A stretch of 64,000 nt of DNA, from positions 62,001 to 126,000 of the forward strand of contig CAVONV010000028.1 of the NCBI GenBank assembly GCA_963697355.1, given 5' to 3'. Position numbers and translations under genes: made by a program. Each line of letters begins with the position of its first letter. The stretch's first letter is position 1. The notes under the pieces were generated by a model, which saw only the letters and a program-made list of their open reading frames with translations, searched no databases and was not told the DNA's origin. The stretch comes from CAVONV01 sp963697355. GTDB taxonomy: Bacteria > Acidobacteriota > Vicinamibacteria > Marinacidobacterales > DATDRI01. Shown in pieces: positions 35,683-45,312 of this stretch.

Positions 35683-37014
35683 ATGACTACAGCAAAGCAA
35701 CGTGAAACCGCCTTGGATCTTTTTGGCGCCGGATTGGCGGCCGCGGATCCCTATCAGTTGTTAAAAGAGCACACACGTCTCGAAGGCCGAAAGATGAGCT
35801 GCGAGTCGCTCGGATCGAGGGTGGAATGGGAGCTTCCGGCATTGGATTCGGATGGCCGGTTGATCGTCGTCGGTGCCGGTAAGGGCGCGGCCTCCTTGGC
35901 GAAAGCGGTCGAGGAATCTCTAGGAGATCGGATCGTATCGGGTCGTATCGTCGTCAAGCACGGCCATGGATTGCCCTTGGAACACATCGTGGTAGAGGAG
36001 GGAGGGCATCCTCTTCCCGATCCCGCAGGACTTGCGGGCACGCGTCGGCTCCTCGAGGAGCTCGAGGGGACCCGACCCGATGACCGGGTCATCTTCTTGC
36101 TGACCGGTGGAGGTTCCGCCCTTCTCGTGGCGCCGGCCGAGGGTCTCAACCTCGAACACAAGATTGAAACGACCCGCCACCTTCTCCATTGCGGGGCGAC
36201 CATTCAAGAAATGAACACCCTGAGAAAGCATCTCTCCGCGGTCAAAGGGGGACGGCTCTTGGAGCGGATTGCGCCGGCTCGATCGATGACCTTCATCATT
36301 TCGGATGTCGTCGGGGACGACCTCGCATCGATTGGCTCGGGTCCTACTGCGCCCGACCCCTCGACTTTCTCGGATTGCCTAGAGATCCTGGCCCGTTACC
36401 AATTGACGGAAGAAGTGCCCGGCCCTGTTCTCCAAAGGCTGAGAGACGGCGTGGAGGGGCGAATCTCGGAGACTCCCAAGCCGGGCGACACGCTCTTTAG
36501 CGAGGCACAGCACCTTATTTTGGCCAGTAATCGCCAAACCGTAGAAGCCGCTCGGTTTCGTGCCAAAGAACTAGGATATGAGGTCGAGGTGTTTGCCTAT
36601 GATATGGAAGGCTCAACCCACGAAAAAGCGCGAGCCTTCACGGCTCGATTGGCAGAGCTGGCCGGACGAAGGGTGGTGCTTCTCGCGGGAGGAGAAACGA
36701 CCCTCGTGGTCAAAGGGAGCGGAAAGGGAGGCCGAAATCAGGAGTTTGCTTTGGTCGCGGCCCGCGAGATGGAAGGGCATGAAGGACTTTTCCTCCTCTC
36801 GGCGGGAACGGATGGAACGGACGGCCCCACGGATGCGGCCGGCGCCTTCGCCGACACAACGACCTTTGACCGAGCCCGTTCACGGGGTTTGGATCCCCTG
36901 GCATACCTCGCGAACAACGACGCCTATCACCTCTTCGAGCCACTGGGAGATCTGCTAAAAACCGGACCGACAGGTACGAACGTCATGGATCTGGTTGTCG
37001 GACTGGCGGAGTAA
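35683..37014 (+). CDS. Glycerate 2-kinase (MOFRL/GckA type)
   Basis: A 443-residue kinase that phosphorylates D-glycerate to 2-phosphoglycerate, feeding glycolysis from serine or glyoxylate metabolism. The N-terminal DUF4147 part has LIVVGAGKGAASLAKAVEES, EEGGHPLPDPAGLAGTRRLL and DRVIFLLTGGGSALLVAPAE. The C-terminal MOFRL domain shows VVLLAGGETTLVVKGSGKGG and NQEFALVAAREMEG, then LLSAGTDGTDGPTDAAGAFAD. The ATG at 35683 is the better start, because the upstream in-frame stretch is not family-like. It is divergent from the copy 2 aminotransferase gene. Confidence 0.94.
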   Translation: MTTAKQRETALDLFGAGLAAADPYQLLKEHTRLEGRKMSCESLGSRVEWELPALDSDGRLIVVGAGKGAASLAKAVEESLGDRIVSGRIVVKHGHGLPLEHIVVEEGGHPLPDPAGLAGTRRLLEELEGTRPDDRVIFLLTGGGSALLVAPAEGLNLEHKIETTRHLLHCGATIQEMNTLRKHLSAVKGGRLLERIAPARSMTFIISDVVGDDLASIGSGPTAPDPSTFSDCLEILARYQLTEEVPGPVLQRLRDGVEGRISETPKPGDTLFSEAQHLILASNRQTVEAARFRAKELGYEVEVFAYDMEGSTHEKARAFTARLAELAGRRVVLLAGGETTLVVKGSGKGGRNQEFALVAAREMEGHEGLFLLSAGTDGTDGPTDAAGAFADTTTFDRARSRGLDPLAYLANNDAYHLFEPLGDLLKTGPTGTNVMDLVVGLAE

Positions 37015-37154
37015 CACGGCGCGAATGTGGAAAAAAAGCAGTTTTGCTCAATTTTCAGCCACTTGGGGCCCGACCGACCTGACCCCAATACTTACTATCT
37101 TGGCGAGGTCGGAGCGTTGTCCTCACTGAGGATCGATTTGTCACCGTCTTTCGG

Positions 37155-37174
37155 GCTGCTCGGAACCGAGCAGC
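37155..37174 (-). terminator. Perfect 9-bp hairpin after the small membrane ORF
   Basis: GCTGCTCGG and CCGAGCAGC flank two bases, just after the stop of the 30-residue ORF on the minus strand. There is no T-tract, so termination by this hairpin is only plausible. The other 150 bp of the gap show nothing else convincing. Confidence 0.4.
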
Positions 37175-37184
37175 GGGGTGAGGC

Positions 37185-37277
37185 TCACGTAGGGACACCG
37201 AGGCGAGGAAGAATCACCCAGTTGAGAAGAAACCAGAAGGCGATGAAGCCGATGAAGATGAGCGTGTCGAGTGTCAT
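37185..37277 (-). CDS. Predicted 30-residue single-pass membrane peptide
   Basis: ATG at 37277 opens a frame of 30 codons, MTLDTLIFIGFIAFWFLLNW then VILPRLGVPT, nearly all hydrophobic in the middle with a basic residue only near the end. Such short proteins are typical of small transmembrane regulators. TATAAT lies at 37299-37304 on the minus strand, about 22 nt before the start, and GGA-rich bases precede the ATG. A 9-bp hairpin follows the stop. I recognise no family. It could be the last gene of the anti-sigma operon, 53 nt after it. Confidence 0.5.
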   Translation of the reverse strand: MTLDTLIFIGFIAFWFLLNWVILPRLGVPT

Positions 37278-37330
37278 AGCGTCATATCCTAGGCTTCAAT
37301 TATAGCGCATAACGGCTGGAGATCGCTTTC

Positions 37331-38302
37331 TCAGGATCCTCCGAGGTCTTCCAGCTTTTCTCGGGCCACTTCGGCCCACTCTGAGTCCGAGTCGAGCTTT
37401 AGATAATTAGACCAGCTTGAGCGTGCCCGGTCGGGAAAGCCAAGTTGCCCGTAAAACACCCCGAGGTTGAAGGCAATCTGCAAATCCACAGGGTGCTGCC
37501 GTTCAGCCTCTCGTAGCAACGTGAGACCTCGTCGCAGGTAGTCTGGAGCCGTTTGCGAATCTCGGAGCGCAAGCTCAAAGTAGACGACAGCAAGGCCGTT
37601 TTTCGCAGCCGAAGACTCGGGGGCGATGTCTAGAGCATCTTGAAGCCGCCTTTCCGCCTCCTCCAATGCTCCTTTGTCGAGCAGATAAAGCCCAAGGGCC
37701 GTTTGACTCTCGAGCTCTCCGGGGGCGAGCTCGGCGGCTTCTCTCAGTTTGATTTCAATGTGCTCCTCTGCCGGGTCGACCATGTCGAAGCCGCTTCGAG
37801 TGACTCGGGCCCGATGGAATCCGGGGATGTAGCGCAGAGGGACACGCCCCGTCTCCTGTCGAAGGGCGACGAGGTCGGCCATGGTTCGGGTGGCAATCTG
37901 TCGCGCGCGTGTCGGTGCAATGAGCAACTTCTGCACGAGTGAGAAAGCCAAGATCAGTCCGGCTGCCGCCGCAACTGCAGGGACCCACTGAGCCCTCACC
38001 CAGACGATGCCGCGTCCCCTCGCTCCACTCGGGCTGGTTGCGACGATGTGAGGTCGTAGCTGTTGGAGGATCTCCTCTGGCCTGCGAGCTGGTGTTTCGG
38101 CGAGGACTTCCTCTTCACTTTCCCCTATAAAATCGAGCGAGCGTTGGGATTGTCTCACAGAAGCGAGGTACTCAACACAGTCGGGACAGATGTCGAGATG
38201 TTCGAGGACGACGCGCCGCAAGCTGCGGCTCAGAGTATTCTCAATGAATCGGAAGGTTTCTTCGGGGGTCAGGTGTCGTTCGGAGGGCCTATTTGTTGTC
38301 AT
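37331..38302 (-). CDS. Zinc-finger anti-sigma-like membrane protein with TPR repeats
   Basis: A 323-residue protein. The N-terminal zf-HC2-like motif is EHLDICPDC, preceded by ENTLSRSLRRVVLEHLD, which is characteristic of anti-sigma factors that bind ECF sigma factors. A transmembrane segment (WVPAVAAAAGLILAFSLVQKL) follows. The extracytoplasmic part has tetratricopeptide repeats (ELESQTALGLYLLDKGALEE, LQDALDIAPESSAAKNGLAV, IAFNLGVFYGQLGFPDRARS). It lies downstream of the sigma factor gene on the same strand, a typical sigma/anti-sigma pair, with TPRs perhaps sensing envelope partners. Confidence 0.82.
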   Translation of the reverse strand: MTTNRPSERHLTPEETFRFIENTLSRSLRRVVLEHLDICPDCVEYLASVRQSQRSLDFIGESEEEVLAETPARRPEEILQQLRPHIVATSPSGARGRGIVWVRAQWVPAVAAAAGLILAFSLVQKLLIAPTRARQIATRTMADLVALRQETGRVPLRYIPGFHRARVTRSGFDMVDPAEEHIEIKLREAAELAPGELESQTALGLYLLDKGALEEAERRLQDALDIAPESSAAKNGLAVVYFELALRDSQTAPDYLRRGLTLLREAERQHPVDLQIAFNLGVFYGQLGFPDRARSSWSNYLKLDSDSEWAEVAREKLEDLGGS

Positions 38303-38486
38303 CGTTGTCTCCCGTCCTCGCGAGTGTTGGGCCTCCTTCAGGTCGTAAGTCATCCAGATTCAGTGAGTTGCTTCGACCGCGCTCCTCACCAGGGGACCGA
38401 CGTCCAAGCCCGGCAACGTGCCGCATTGCCAAGGCGTTCGGGAAGCCCTTTTTCCCGCTTGCTATAGGGGACGACTTATTTATGGC

Positions 38487-39179
38487 CTAGCCTCCCTCTT
38501 CTTCAAGAATTTTTTTGACGAGAGACCGGATTTTTCGAGCCCGCTTTTCCACGCCGCTAGCCGAAAGCCTCATTCCTTTATAGGACGCGACATCCACGGC
38601 TGACAGTCCTTGAACGAAAATAAGGCGGAAAATCAACCGATCGCGAGTGGAAATAGAGCTCAAAGTGCTTTCTTCGACAGCGGCAGAGATTCTTCTTTGA
38701 AGCTCCTGAGATTCGGCGATCTCCTCCGGGTTTGGTTCGGCGCTCGGAAGGTAGTCCCCCAGAGTCGCGTCTTGTGCGGGTCCGTGGGCCACTCGGAGAG
38801 GTTCGCTGAGTGACGTCGCTGCTGGAGGTCTTCTTTGTGCTCGAAGCTTCTTGAAGTGATCCCGCACCAAATTGACGGCAATGGTATGAAGATAGGTGTA
38901 GATGGAATTCTCGCTGAGACCCCGAAAGGCCGCCAACGCACGCCGTTCGGCATCGATGAGACGAATGAAAACCTCTTGGGTCAGGTCATCGATGACCTCG
39001 CCGGGTCGGCTCGCGTCCACACCAGAATAACGTAGAGCCTCAGCCGTGTAAGCTCGGTAGGTGAGTCTCCGTATCCGGGGTTGGAAACGTGTAACGAACT
39101 CGAGCCACGCGTGATCTTCTGGTCCCGCATTGACGAGATGGCTCACCAATGCGCGGTTCGAAAGCTCAGATATACCCAC
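38487..39179 (-). CDS. ECF-type RNA polymerase sigma factor
   Basis: A 230-residue sigma-70 family protein. Region 2 is FVTRFQPRIRRLTYRAYTAE and DDLTQEVFIRLIDAERRALA, ending IYTYLHTIAVNLVRDHFKKL. Region 4 is LSSISTRDRLIFRLIFVQGL and VDVASYKGMRLSASGVEKRA. The linker between them is long. It starts at GTG 39179, because an ATG just upstream is followed by a stop. With the TPR anti-sigma-like protein 184 nt downstream it probably forms a signal-responsive transcription module. Confidence 0.88.
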   Translation of the reverse strand: MGISELSNRALVSHLVNAGPEDHAWLEFVTRFQPRIRRLTYRAYTAEALRYSGVDASRPGEVIDDLTQEVFIRLIDAERRALAAFRGLSENSIYTYLHTIAVNLVRDHFKKLRAQRRPPAATSLSEPLRVAHGPAQDATLGDYLPSAEPNPEEIAESQELQRRISAAVEESTLSSISTRDRLIFRLIFVQGLSAVDVASYKGMRLSASGVEKRARKIRSLVKKILEEEGG

Positions 39180-39287
39180 TACATGCCTAGTTAACTGGAC
39201 CGAGACGCACGATCAATACTATTGTAACAGCACCCGGCAGGTTGCGGGTTATCGAGATGCCTCCGGTCTGGCTACAATGGGGTACAC

Positions 39288-40068
39288 ATGCTTCTCATCC
39301 TTTCTTTGATGCTATCGCTGGCCCTGTCAACGGCTTTTCGTGCCCACGTAACGGTCGAGGAGCAGGGGCAGAAGGCGAGCCACATCGTTCATGTCACGGA
39401 AGGTGCACTTCGTATCGAGCCTGAGAATGAAGATTTATTTCTATTGATTCGATGTCGACAAAAAGACCGTATCTCTGGTTGATACCAAGAACCGGTCTTT
39501 TTGTCGAGCTGATGGAAAAGGACTAGAGCGTCTGAAAGATGCGCAGTTGATCCGTGAAAGTTGGTTTCCATGGGTTTATCGAGTGAGCCCCGATTTGGTG
39601 GAGAATCTAGAGATTCGAGACCGCGGTCGGGTCCGCCTTCCCAATGGAAAAGCAGGCCAAAAAGTAGAAGTCTATTCCAACGCTTACGATCGAGTGGTTG
39701 CCGAGTATTGGGTCGATCCTCTGGTGTCGGGACGTCTTTTTTTCCAATGGCGTGAGGTCTATCTCGATCTCTGGAGTGAGAACGGGGAACGGGACGAAGC
39801 ACAGCGGGTGCGCCTCGAGATCTACGATCAGTTGAAGGGATTGCCTTGGAGGATGGAAGAGAGGTTTCGACTGCTCACCCAGCCTCGCATCCTCGTTATA
39901 GAAGAATGGCGTTCTGTCCAACAAGATTCATGGTCAGTTCCGGACGATTACGCCGAGAAGAGCGTGGCCCAGCTGATCTGGGAAAATCTCATCCATCGTT
40001 TGGAGAATTGGATTCGTCCAAAAAGCTTACTTAGCGAATCCCGATCGTGGACGAGTTGCCTTCGCTGA
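39288..40068 (+). CDS. Secreted protein of unknown function upstream of hslVU, frameshifted
   Basis: The gene starts with a signal peptide, MLLILSLMLSLALSTAFRAH, and continues VTVEEQGQKASHIVHVTEGA and IEPENEDLFLLF. One frame slip near 39449 leads to DVDKKTVSLVDTKNRSF. The second part continues ESWFPWVYRVSPDLVENLEI to the end (about 260 residues). It is rich in aromatic residues and resembles no family I recognise. A 15-bp inverted repeat lies inside the coding sequence at the frameshift region. It lies directly upstream of hslV, overlapping or abutting it. Confidence 0.55.
39455..39507. repeat. 15-bp perfect inverted repeat inside a coding region
   Basis: TCGACAAAAAGACCG (39455-39469) is repeated in inverted orientation at 39493-39507 with a 23-bp spacer. 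The stem lies within the secreted protein gene close to its frameshift and could pause transcription or cause the indel. Confidence 0.8.
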
Positions 40069-40082
40069 AGTATACTTCCTCC

Positions 40083-40634
40083 GTGTTTGAACAATCTGAG
40101 CGAGGACAAAGACGATCAACGACCGTCTTGGCTGTTTGCCGCGACAGTAAAGTCGCCATGGCGGCGGATGGACAAGTGACGCTGGGTGACACCATCGTCA
40201 AACATGGAGCCAAGAAACTGCGCCGCCTCTCAAACCAGCAGGTCCTTACAGGCTTTGCAGGAACGACGGCAGACGCCCAAGCGCTGTTCACACGATTCGA
40301 AGCCAAGCTCGAGGAGTACCGAGGTAATTTGGAGCGGGCTGCGGTCGAGCTCGCAAAGGACTGGCGAACCGATCGGATGCTCCGACGTCTCGACGCCCTT
40401 CTCGTCGTTGCGAATACGCGTCACATCTTCTTGCTTTCCGGCAACGGCGATTTGATCGAGCCGGACGATGGTGTCATCGCGATAGGATCCGGCGGCCCCT
40501 TTGCTTTGGCCGCGGCGAGGGCTCTCGTGGCTCACACGTCTCTTTCGTCAGCTGAGATTGCCAAGGCAGCTATGCAGGTCGCCGCCGGAATATGCATTTA
40601 CACTAACGACAACATAATCATGGAGGAGCTCTGA
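40083..40634 (+). CDS. hslV: HslV, peptidase subunit of the HslUV protease
   Basis: A 183-residue proteasome-like subunit. The catalytic threonine lies in RRSTTVLAVCRDSKVAMAAD, followed by GQVTLGDTIVKHGAKKLRRL and VLTGFAGTTADAQALF. IAIGSGGPFALAAARALV and NDNIIMEEL close the family signature. The usual MTT start is absent. GTG at 40083 gives about 12 residues before the threonine, which would need to be cleaved, and the alternative start at 40047 leaves more. HslV forms two stacked hexamers capped by HslU, encoded 27 nt downstream. Confidence 0.92.
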   Translation: MFEQSERGQRRSTTVLAVCRDSKVAMAADGQVTLGDTIVKHGAKKLRRLSNQQVLTGFAGTTADAQALFTRFEAKLEEYRGNLERAAVELAKDWRTDRMLRRLDALLVVANTRHIFLLSGNGDLIEPDDGVIAIGSGGPFALAAARALVAHTSLSSAEIAKAAMQVAAGICIYTNDNIIMEEL

Positions 40635-40661
40635 GAAGAGCTCGACCCCTTCCAAATACCA

Positions 40662-42059
40662 ATGGTTTTCTTTCTACCTGAGACTTCCGGTGAGTTACAG
40701 TCTCTCGACGAGCTCACACCGCGACAGATCGTTGAGGAGTTGGACAAGTACGTCATAGGACAACATGCCGCGAAAAGGGCGGTCGCGATTGCGCTCCGCA
40801 ATCGTATGCGCCGGCTCAAGCTCCCACCGGAGATGGCAGAGGAGGTGGCCCCCAAGAACATCATCATGATTGGGCCTACCGGAGTTGGGAAAACGGAGAT
40901 TGCTCGGCGCTTGGCCCGGCTGTCCAACTCTCCGCTCATCAAAGTCGAAGCTTCCAAATTCACCGAAGTGGGATATGTCGGACGCGATGTGGAGTCCATG
41001 GTCCGCGATTTGGTGGAGATTGCGGTCGACATGGTCCGGGAGGAGAAGATTTACGAGATCCAAGACAAAGCGGAGGAAAATGCCGAGGAACGTTTGTTGG
41101 ATCTTTTGCTGCCTCCTATGAGACCCGTTTATCGTCCGACGACGCCAGGCGAACCCGAACCCGAGCCACCGCCGGATACACAGGCGACTCGAGAAAAACT
41201 TCGCACGCAGCTCAGGGAGGGTAAGCTCGATGCTCGTAGCGTCGAGCTCGACGTGAGAGAGCGTGCTTTTCCGTCGTTCGAGATCATCACCGGTGGCGGC
41301 GTTGAAGAGATGGATATCAACATCAAGGACATGATACCTGGCCTCTTCGGCGGCAAGACCCGCAAGCGCAAGATGAAGGTTCCTGAAGCGCTCGACTACC
41401 TGATACAGGAAGAAGAACAGAAGCTCGTCGATATGGAGCAGGTGAGTCGATTGGCGCTGGAGAGAGCCGAGCAGGCAGGGATCATTTTCATCGACGAGCT
41501 CGACAAGGTCGCGGGGCGTGAAGGCGGTCACGGGCCGGATGTTTCCCGCGAAGGGGTTCAACGTGATTTGTTACCCATTGTCGAGGGGACCTCGGTGTCA
41601 ACAAAATACGGCATGGTCCGCACAGGGCACATTCTGTTCATTGCGGCTGGTGCATTTCATGTTTCCAAACCATCTGATTTGATACCGGAGCTTCAAGGGC
41701 GTTTCCCGATCCGAGTCGAGTTGGACTCTCTGACAAAGGAGGATTTCGTTCGTATTCTCCAAGAGCCCAAGAATGCTCTTCTCAAGCAGTACCGCGCACT
41801 GCTTGCTACGGAAGGAATCGATCTCGATTTCACTGAGGACGCCATCGACTCGGTTGCTTCGTTCTCTATGATGGTCAATGAGCGAACCGAGAACATCGGT
41901 GCTCGGCGCCTTCACACGATCATGGAGAAGGTCCTCGACGAAATTTCTTTCGAGGCACCGGAGCTATCGCAAAAGAAGTGGACGATAGATGCGGCGTACG
42001 TCGAGAAGATGCTGGCCCAGATTGCCAATGACGACGACCTTTCACAATATATCCTCTAG
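40662..42059 (+). CDS. hslU: HslU, ATPase subunit of the HslUV protease
   Basis: A 465-residue AAA+ unfoldase. It begins [20 protein letters not shown] and has Walker [21 protein letters not shown] (about residues 67-86). An I domain (about 110-240) contains [20 protein letters not shown]. Walker B is [16 protein letters not shown], sensor and arginine finger regions are [20 protein letters not shown] and [20 protein letters not shown]. The C-terminal tail DLSQYIL is the peptide that inserts into HslV and activates it. Length and all motifs are normal. Confidence 0.97.
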   Translation: MVFFLPETSGELQSLDELTPRQIVEELDKYVIGQHAAKRAVAIALRNRMRRLKLPPEMAEEVAPKNIIMIGPTGVGKTEIARRLARLSNSPLIKVEASKFTEVGYVGRDVESMVRDLVEIAVDMVREEKIYEIQDKAEENAEERLLDLLLPPMRPVYRPTTPGEPEPEPPPDTQATREKLRTQLREGKLDARSVELDVRERAFPSFEIITGGGVEEMDINIKDMIPGLFGGKTRKRKMKVPEALDYLIQEEEQKLVDMEQVSRLALERAEQAGIIFIDELDKVAGREGGHGPDVSREGVQRDLLPIVEGTSVSTKYGMVRTGHILFIAAGAFHVSKPSDLIPELQGRFPIRVELDSLTKEDFVRILQEPKNALLKQYRALLATEGIDLDFTEDAIDSVASFSMMVNERTENIGARRLHTIMEKVLDEISFEAPELSQKKWTIDAAYVEKMLAQIANDDDLSQYIL

Positions 42060-43431
42060 ACCCGGCCGACGCCGGCGGCCACCATTCTCTTACACGATCC
42101 GGCTGCTTGCAGCGAGCCTCGTCGTCCTCGCGGTGTCCTGCGGTAAGAGAGGAGATCCGTTACCTCCGCTGCGACGCCATCCCGAGCCCGTGCAGCAGCT
42201 CTCCGTTTCCCAGAGGGGTCCATTTGTCCAACTGGAGTGGTCGGCCCCAACCCGAAACACCGACGGCTCCAGCGAAGTGGAGCTCTTAAAGGTCGAGGTC
42301 TTTCGAAGAATCTTAGATATCGTCAAGCCTCCGGACGTGCCAGTAGAGGTCCTGGACGAAGAGATAGGCGAGGAAGGGGAGGCCCCGGAAGTATCGGAAG
42401 CAAAGACGGAAGAGACGCTGCCTGAAGAAAAAGTCGAGGAGAAGGCACCACCGGCGGAAACGTTGGTCGCTCAGGAAGAGGCGACGACCGACCAAGAGGC
42501 TGAAACTCCCACGGAAGCTCTGCCGGTGGCACCGCCGGCGCCCGTGATACCGCCCTTTCCGGAAGGGGCAACGGTGATCGCGACACTGGATTCTCTCACC
42601 GGCGGTGAAGGTCTTTCGTATCGTGATCCCTGGGACCCCTCCTTTGAGGGAAAAAAACTCGAGTATGCCGTTCGCCACTCCAATCGAAAGGGACGGACGA
42701 GCGGGATGTCGTTCATTGCACAGATCCAACCACTGGTGCCTATCGAACGTCCCGCCGATGTCCAGGCGGAGGTCGATGCCGGGGGTGTACACATCGGCTG
42801 GGTACCCCATCCGCAGACAAGGGATGATGAGGGTGAGCTCGGTTTCAACATCTATCGGAGACAAGAAGGCGAGCTCTATCCTGCGGCGCCCATGAATCCA
42901 CAAGCCGTCACGACATCGACCTATACGGATCAGAGCGCCGAGTTTGGAAAGGAGTGGTGCTACGTGGTCCGGACTGTTTTCGTGCCGCACCCGGAGGAAC
43001 CAACGGCGCCGGAATCTCCTGTGGAAGTCGAGGAAGCGATTGTCCCGCCCGTTGTCCCCACCCCTCGACCACCACCGGCCTTGATCGAAAGCCTGGATTC
43101 TGAGGAGGCCTGCATCACCCCGGTGGATTCCTTTGCTCCGGCGGCCCCAACCCACTTGATCGCCGTTGAAGTGTCTGAGGGAATACTTCTGTCGTGGGAG
43201 AGTGTTGAAGCAGAGGACCTGGGCGGGTATCTCGTTTACCGCGCCACCGATGGCGACGACTCCTTCGCCTTACTCACGCCCGAGCCGATCTCCATAGCCA
43301 GTTATACCGACCGTGATGTGGAGCCTGGTGTCGAGTATCACTACACCGTGAGTGCCGTCGATCAATCAGAGCCCCCGAATGAGAGCCCGCAAAGTCCTTC
43401 CGTCTCCGCTCGGGCGCCAGAAGGAAACTGA
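42028..43431 (+). CDS. Lipoprotein with fibronectin type III-like domains
   Basis: A secreted lipoprotein of about 467 residues. After a basic N-terminus, [20 protein letters not shown] gives a lipobox, followed by [14 protein letters not shown], a stretch shared by many diderm FN3 lipoproteins. FN3-like repeats are suggested by [40 protein letters not shown] and [20 protein letters not shown]. Two long acidic/Pro-rich linkers (for example [20 protein letters not shown]) connect them. The start shown overlaps hslU by 32 nt. It is probably a cell-surface or periplasmic binding protein. Confidence 0.75.
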   Translation: MTTTFHNISSRPGRRRRPPFSYTIRLLAASLVVLAVSCGKRGDPLPPLRRHPEPVQQLSVSQRGPFVQLEWSAPTRNTDGSSEVELLKVEVFRRILDIVKPPDVPVEVLDEEIGEEGEAPEVSEAKTEETLPEEKVEEKAPPAETLVAQEEATTDQEAETPTEALPVAPPAPVIPPFPEGATVIATLDSLTGGEGLSYRDPWDPSFEGKKLEYAVRHSNRKGRTSGMSFIAQIQPLVPIERPADVQAEVDAGGVHIGWVPHPQTRDDEGELGFNIYRRQEGELYPAAPMNPQAVTTSTYTDQSAEFGKEWCYVVRTVFVPHPEEPTAPESPVEVEEAIVPPVVPTPRPPPALIESLDSEEACITPVDSFAPAAPTHLIAVEVSEGILLSWESVEAEDLGGYLVYRATDGDDSFALLTPEPISIASYTDRDVEPGVEYHYTVSAVDQSEPPNESPQSPSVSARAPEGN

Positions 43432-43726
43432 GCGTGACCGGAGTCCCTGTCGATCCCCTCCTAAGCCATAACGGGTTATAATTCGAAGCCTTTGACCTTC
43501 CAGGAAACCGGATGGGCGAGGGCCGCGAACCGACGAAGCGACACCGAGGCTGGACCATTGAAAAAGGCTACAGATGCGAAGAGACTGAAGAATATCCGGA
43601 CAACTCAAACAGTGCCGTGCGAAGACGATAACATCTCACGTCAGCTCCCCCACCCCCACTATCGAGAGCAGATTCCCTGTTCACCGTCGTTCCTTGATGA
43701 CAACGAGAAAGCGTAGAAGAAGGCCT
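43432..43726. other. Intergenic region upstream of the acyl-CoA carboxylase genes
   Basis: This 295-bp gap has no convincing coding sequence. A TATAAT box at 43477-43482 may be the -10 of the carboxylase promoter, but no good -35 is visible at the right spacing. No strong hairpin was noted. Confidence 0.4.
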
Positions 43727-45277
43727 ATGTCACCAAAAGACCTTTTGGAAGAGCTCAAGAAGAGAAATCGCCAATCCGAAGAGGCTGGAGGAAAAGCCCG
43801 AACCGAGCGACAACACGCGGCTGGAAAACTTACAGCTCGGGAGCGCGTGGAGGCCATGCTCGATCCGGGGACCTTTGAAGAGTTCGATCGTTTCGTCACT
43901 CATCGGGCGCGTGATTTCGGAATGGACAAAAACATCATTCCGGGAGATGGAGTCGTGACCGGCTACGGGCGCATGGATGGACGGATGGTCTACTTCTTCG
44001 CCCAGGATTTCACCGTCTTCGGCGGTTCATTGTCGGAGACCTATGCCGAGAAGATATGCAAAGTCATGGAATTGGCCATGAAAATGGGTGCGCCCTTGGT
44101 GGGTCTCAACGATTCAGGGGGGGCGCGAATTCAAGAGGGTGTCGTCTCGCTTGGAGGATATGCTGACATCTTTCTTCGGAACACCTTGGCCTCTGGGGTC
44201 GTCCCTCAGATCTCGGCCATCATGGGACCTTGTGCCGGCGGCGCCGTTTACTCACCGGCGATTACAGATTTCGTCTTCATGGTGCGCGACACCAGCTACA
44301 TGTTCGTCACCGGGCCCGATGTCATCAAAACCGTGACCCACGAGCAGGTGACCAAGGAGAAGCTCGGTGGAGCGATGACCCACAATGAAGTCTCGGGAGT
44401 GGCTCACTTTGTGGCGGAAGACGATCGACATTGCCTCCAACTCATCCGCCAGCTCCTGACTTATTTGCCGAGCAACAATATGGAGGAGCCTCCCATCGTT
44501 GAGACTTCGGATCCGCCGGATCGCGAGGACCCTTCTCTCGACAAGCTCGTGCCCGAGGAGCCGGATCGGCCCTACGACATCAAGGAGCTGATTCGGACGA
44601 TCGTGGACGACAACGGATTCATGGAGGTCCATGAGCATTTTGCACAAAATATCGTCGTGGGTTTTGCCCGGTTGGGGGGGCAGGTCGCGGGCATCATTGC
44701 CAATCAGCCGTCCGTACTTGCGGGTGTTTTGGACATCAACGCTTCCGTCAAAGGCGCTCGTTTCGTGCGCTTCTGTGACGCCTTCAATATCCCTCTCATC
44801 ACATTCGAGGACGTTCCCGGCTTTCTTCCTGGAACGGATCAAGAATGGGGCGGCATCATCCGTCAAGGAGCCAAGTTGCTCTATGCTTACGCAGAAGCAA
44901 CGGTGCCCAAGATCACGATCATCACCCGGAAAGCTTACGGTGGCGCCTACTGCGTCATGGCATCCAAGCACATCCGGACGGACATCAACTACGCGTATCC
45001 TACCGGCGAGATCGCTGTGATGGGGCCGGAGGGTGCTGTCAACATACTCTACCGTAATGAGATAGCCGAGGCGTCGGATCCCGAGGCGCTGCGTGCGACG
45101 AAAGTCGCCGAGTTTCGAGAGAAGCTGGCCAATCCGTACATTGCGGCCGAGCGGGGTTTCGTCGATGAGATCATCGAGCCGCGTCGCACCCGACGTAAGC
45201 TCACGACCGCTTTGGCGAGTTTGAGAACGAAACGGGACAAGAACCCACCCAAAAAGCACGGTAACATCCCGCTGTAG
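43727..45277 (+). CDS. Acyl-CoA carboxylase, carboxyltransferase (beta) subunit, PccB-like
   Basis: A 516-residue carboxyltransferase that moves CO2 from biotin to acyl-CoA (propionyl-CoA, acetyl-CoA or other). ATG 43727 ([10 protein letters not shown]) follows AGAAGG and is preferred to 43694. Signatures include [40 protein letters not shown] and [20 protein letters not shown]. The second half has [20 protein letters not shown] and [20 protein letters not shown]. At the acyl-specificity position GGAYxVM it has Cys, where PccB normally has Asp and AccB Ile. It heads an operon with AccC-like and BCCP-like genes. Confidence 0.95.
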   Translation: MSPKDLLEELKKRNRQSEEAGGKARTERQHAAGKLTARERVEAMLDPGTFEEFDRFVTHRARDFGMDKNIIPGDGVVTGYGRMDGRMVYFFAQDFTVFGGSLSETYAEKICKVMELAMKMGAPLVGLNDSGGARIQEGVVSLGGYADIFLRNTLASGVVPQISAIMGPCAGGAVYSPAITDFVFMVRDTSYMFVTGPDVIKTVTHEQVTKEKLGGAMTHNEVSGVAHFVAEDDRHCLQLIRQLLTYLPSNNMEEPPIVETSDPPDREDPSLDKLVPEEPDRPYDIKELIRTIVDDNGFMEVHEHFAQNIVVGFARLGGQVAGIIANQPSVLAGVLDINASVKGARFVRFCDAFNIPLITFEDVPGFLPGTDQEWGGIIRQGAKLLYAYAEATVPKITIITRKAYGGAYCVMASKHIRTDINYAYPTGEIAVMGPEGAVNILYRNEIAEASDPEALRATKVAEFREKLANPYIAAERGFVDEIIEPRRTRRKLTTALASLRTKRDKNPPKKHGNIPL

Positions 45278-45312
45278 ATCGTCAGTGCCAACCGAGAGAG
45301 GAATCGAGAAAG

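Noticed and set aside
37155..37174. Classic rho-independent terminator
   Set aside because: The stem is perfect but has no T-run, so it is only recorded as a hairpin of low confidence.
40047..40082. Longer HslV N-terminus
   Set aside because: It overlaps the upstream gene and lengthens an already unusual propeptide; GTG 40083 is more economical.
43492..43716. 74-codon frame before the acyl-CoA carboxylase gene
   Set aside because: Low-complexity composition, no ribosome site and no family-like motif; treated as non-coding.
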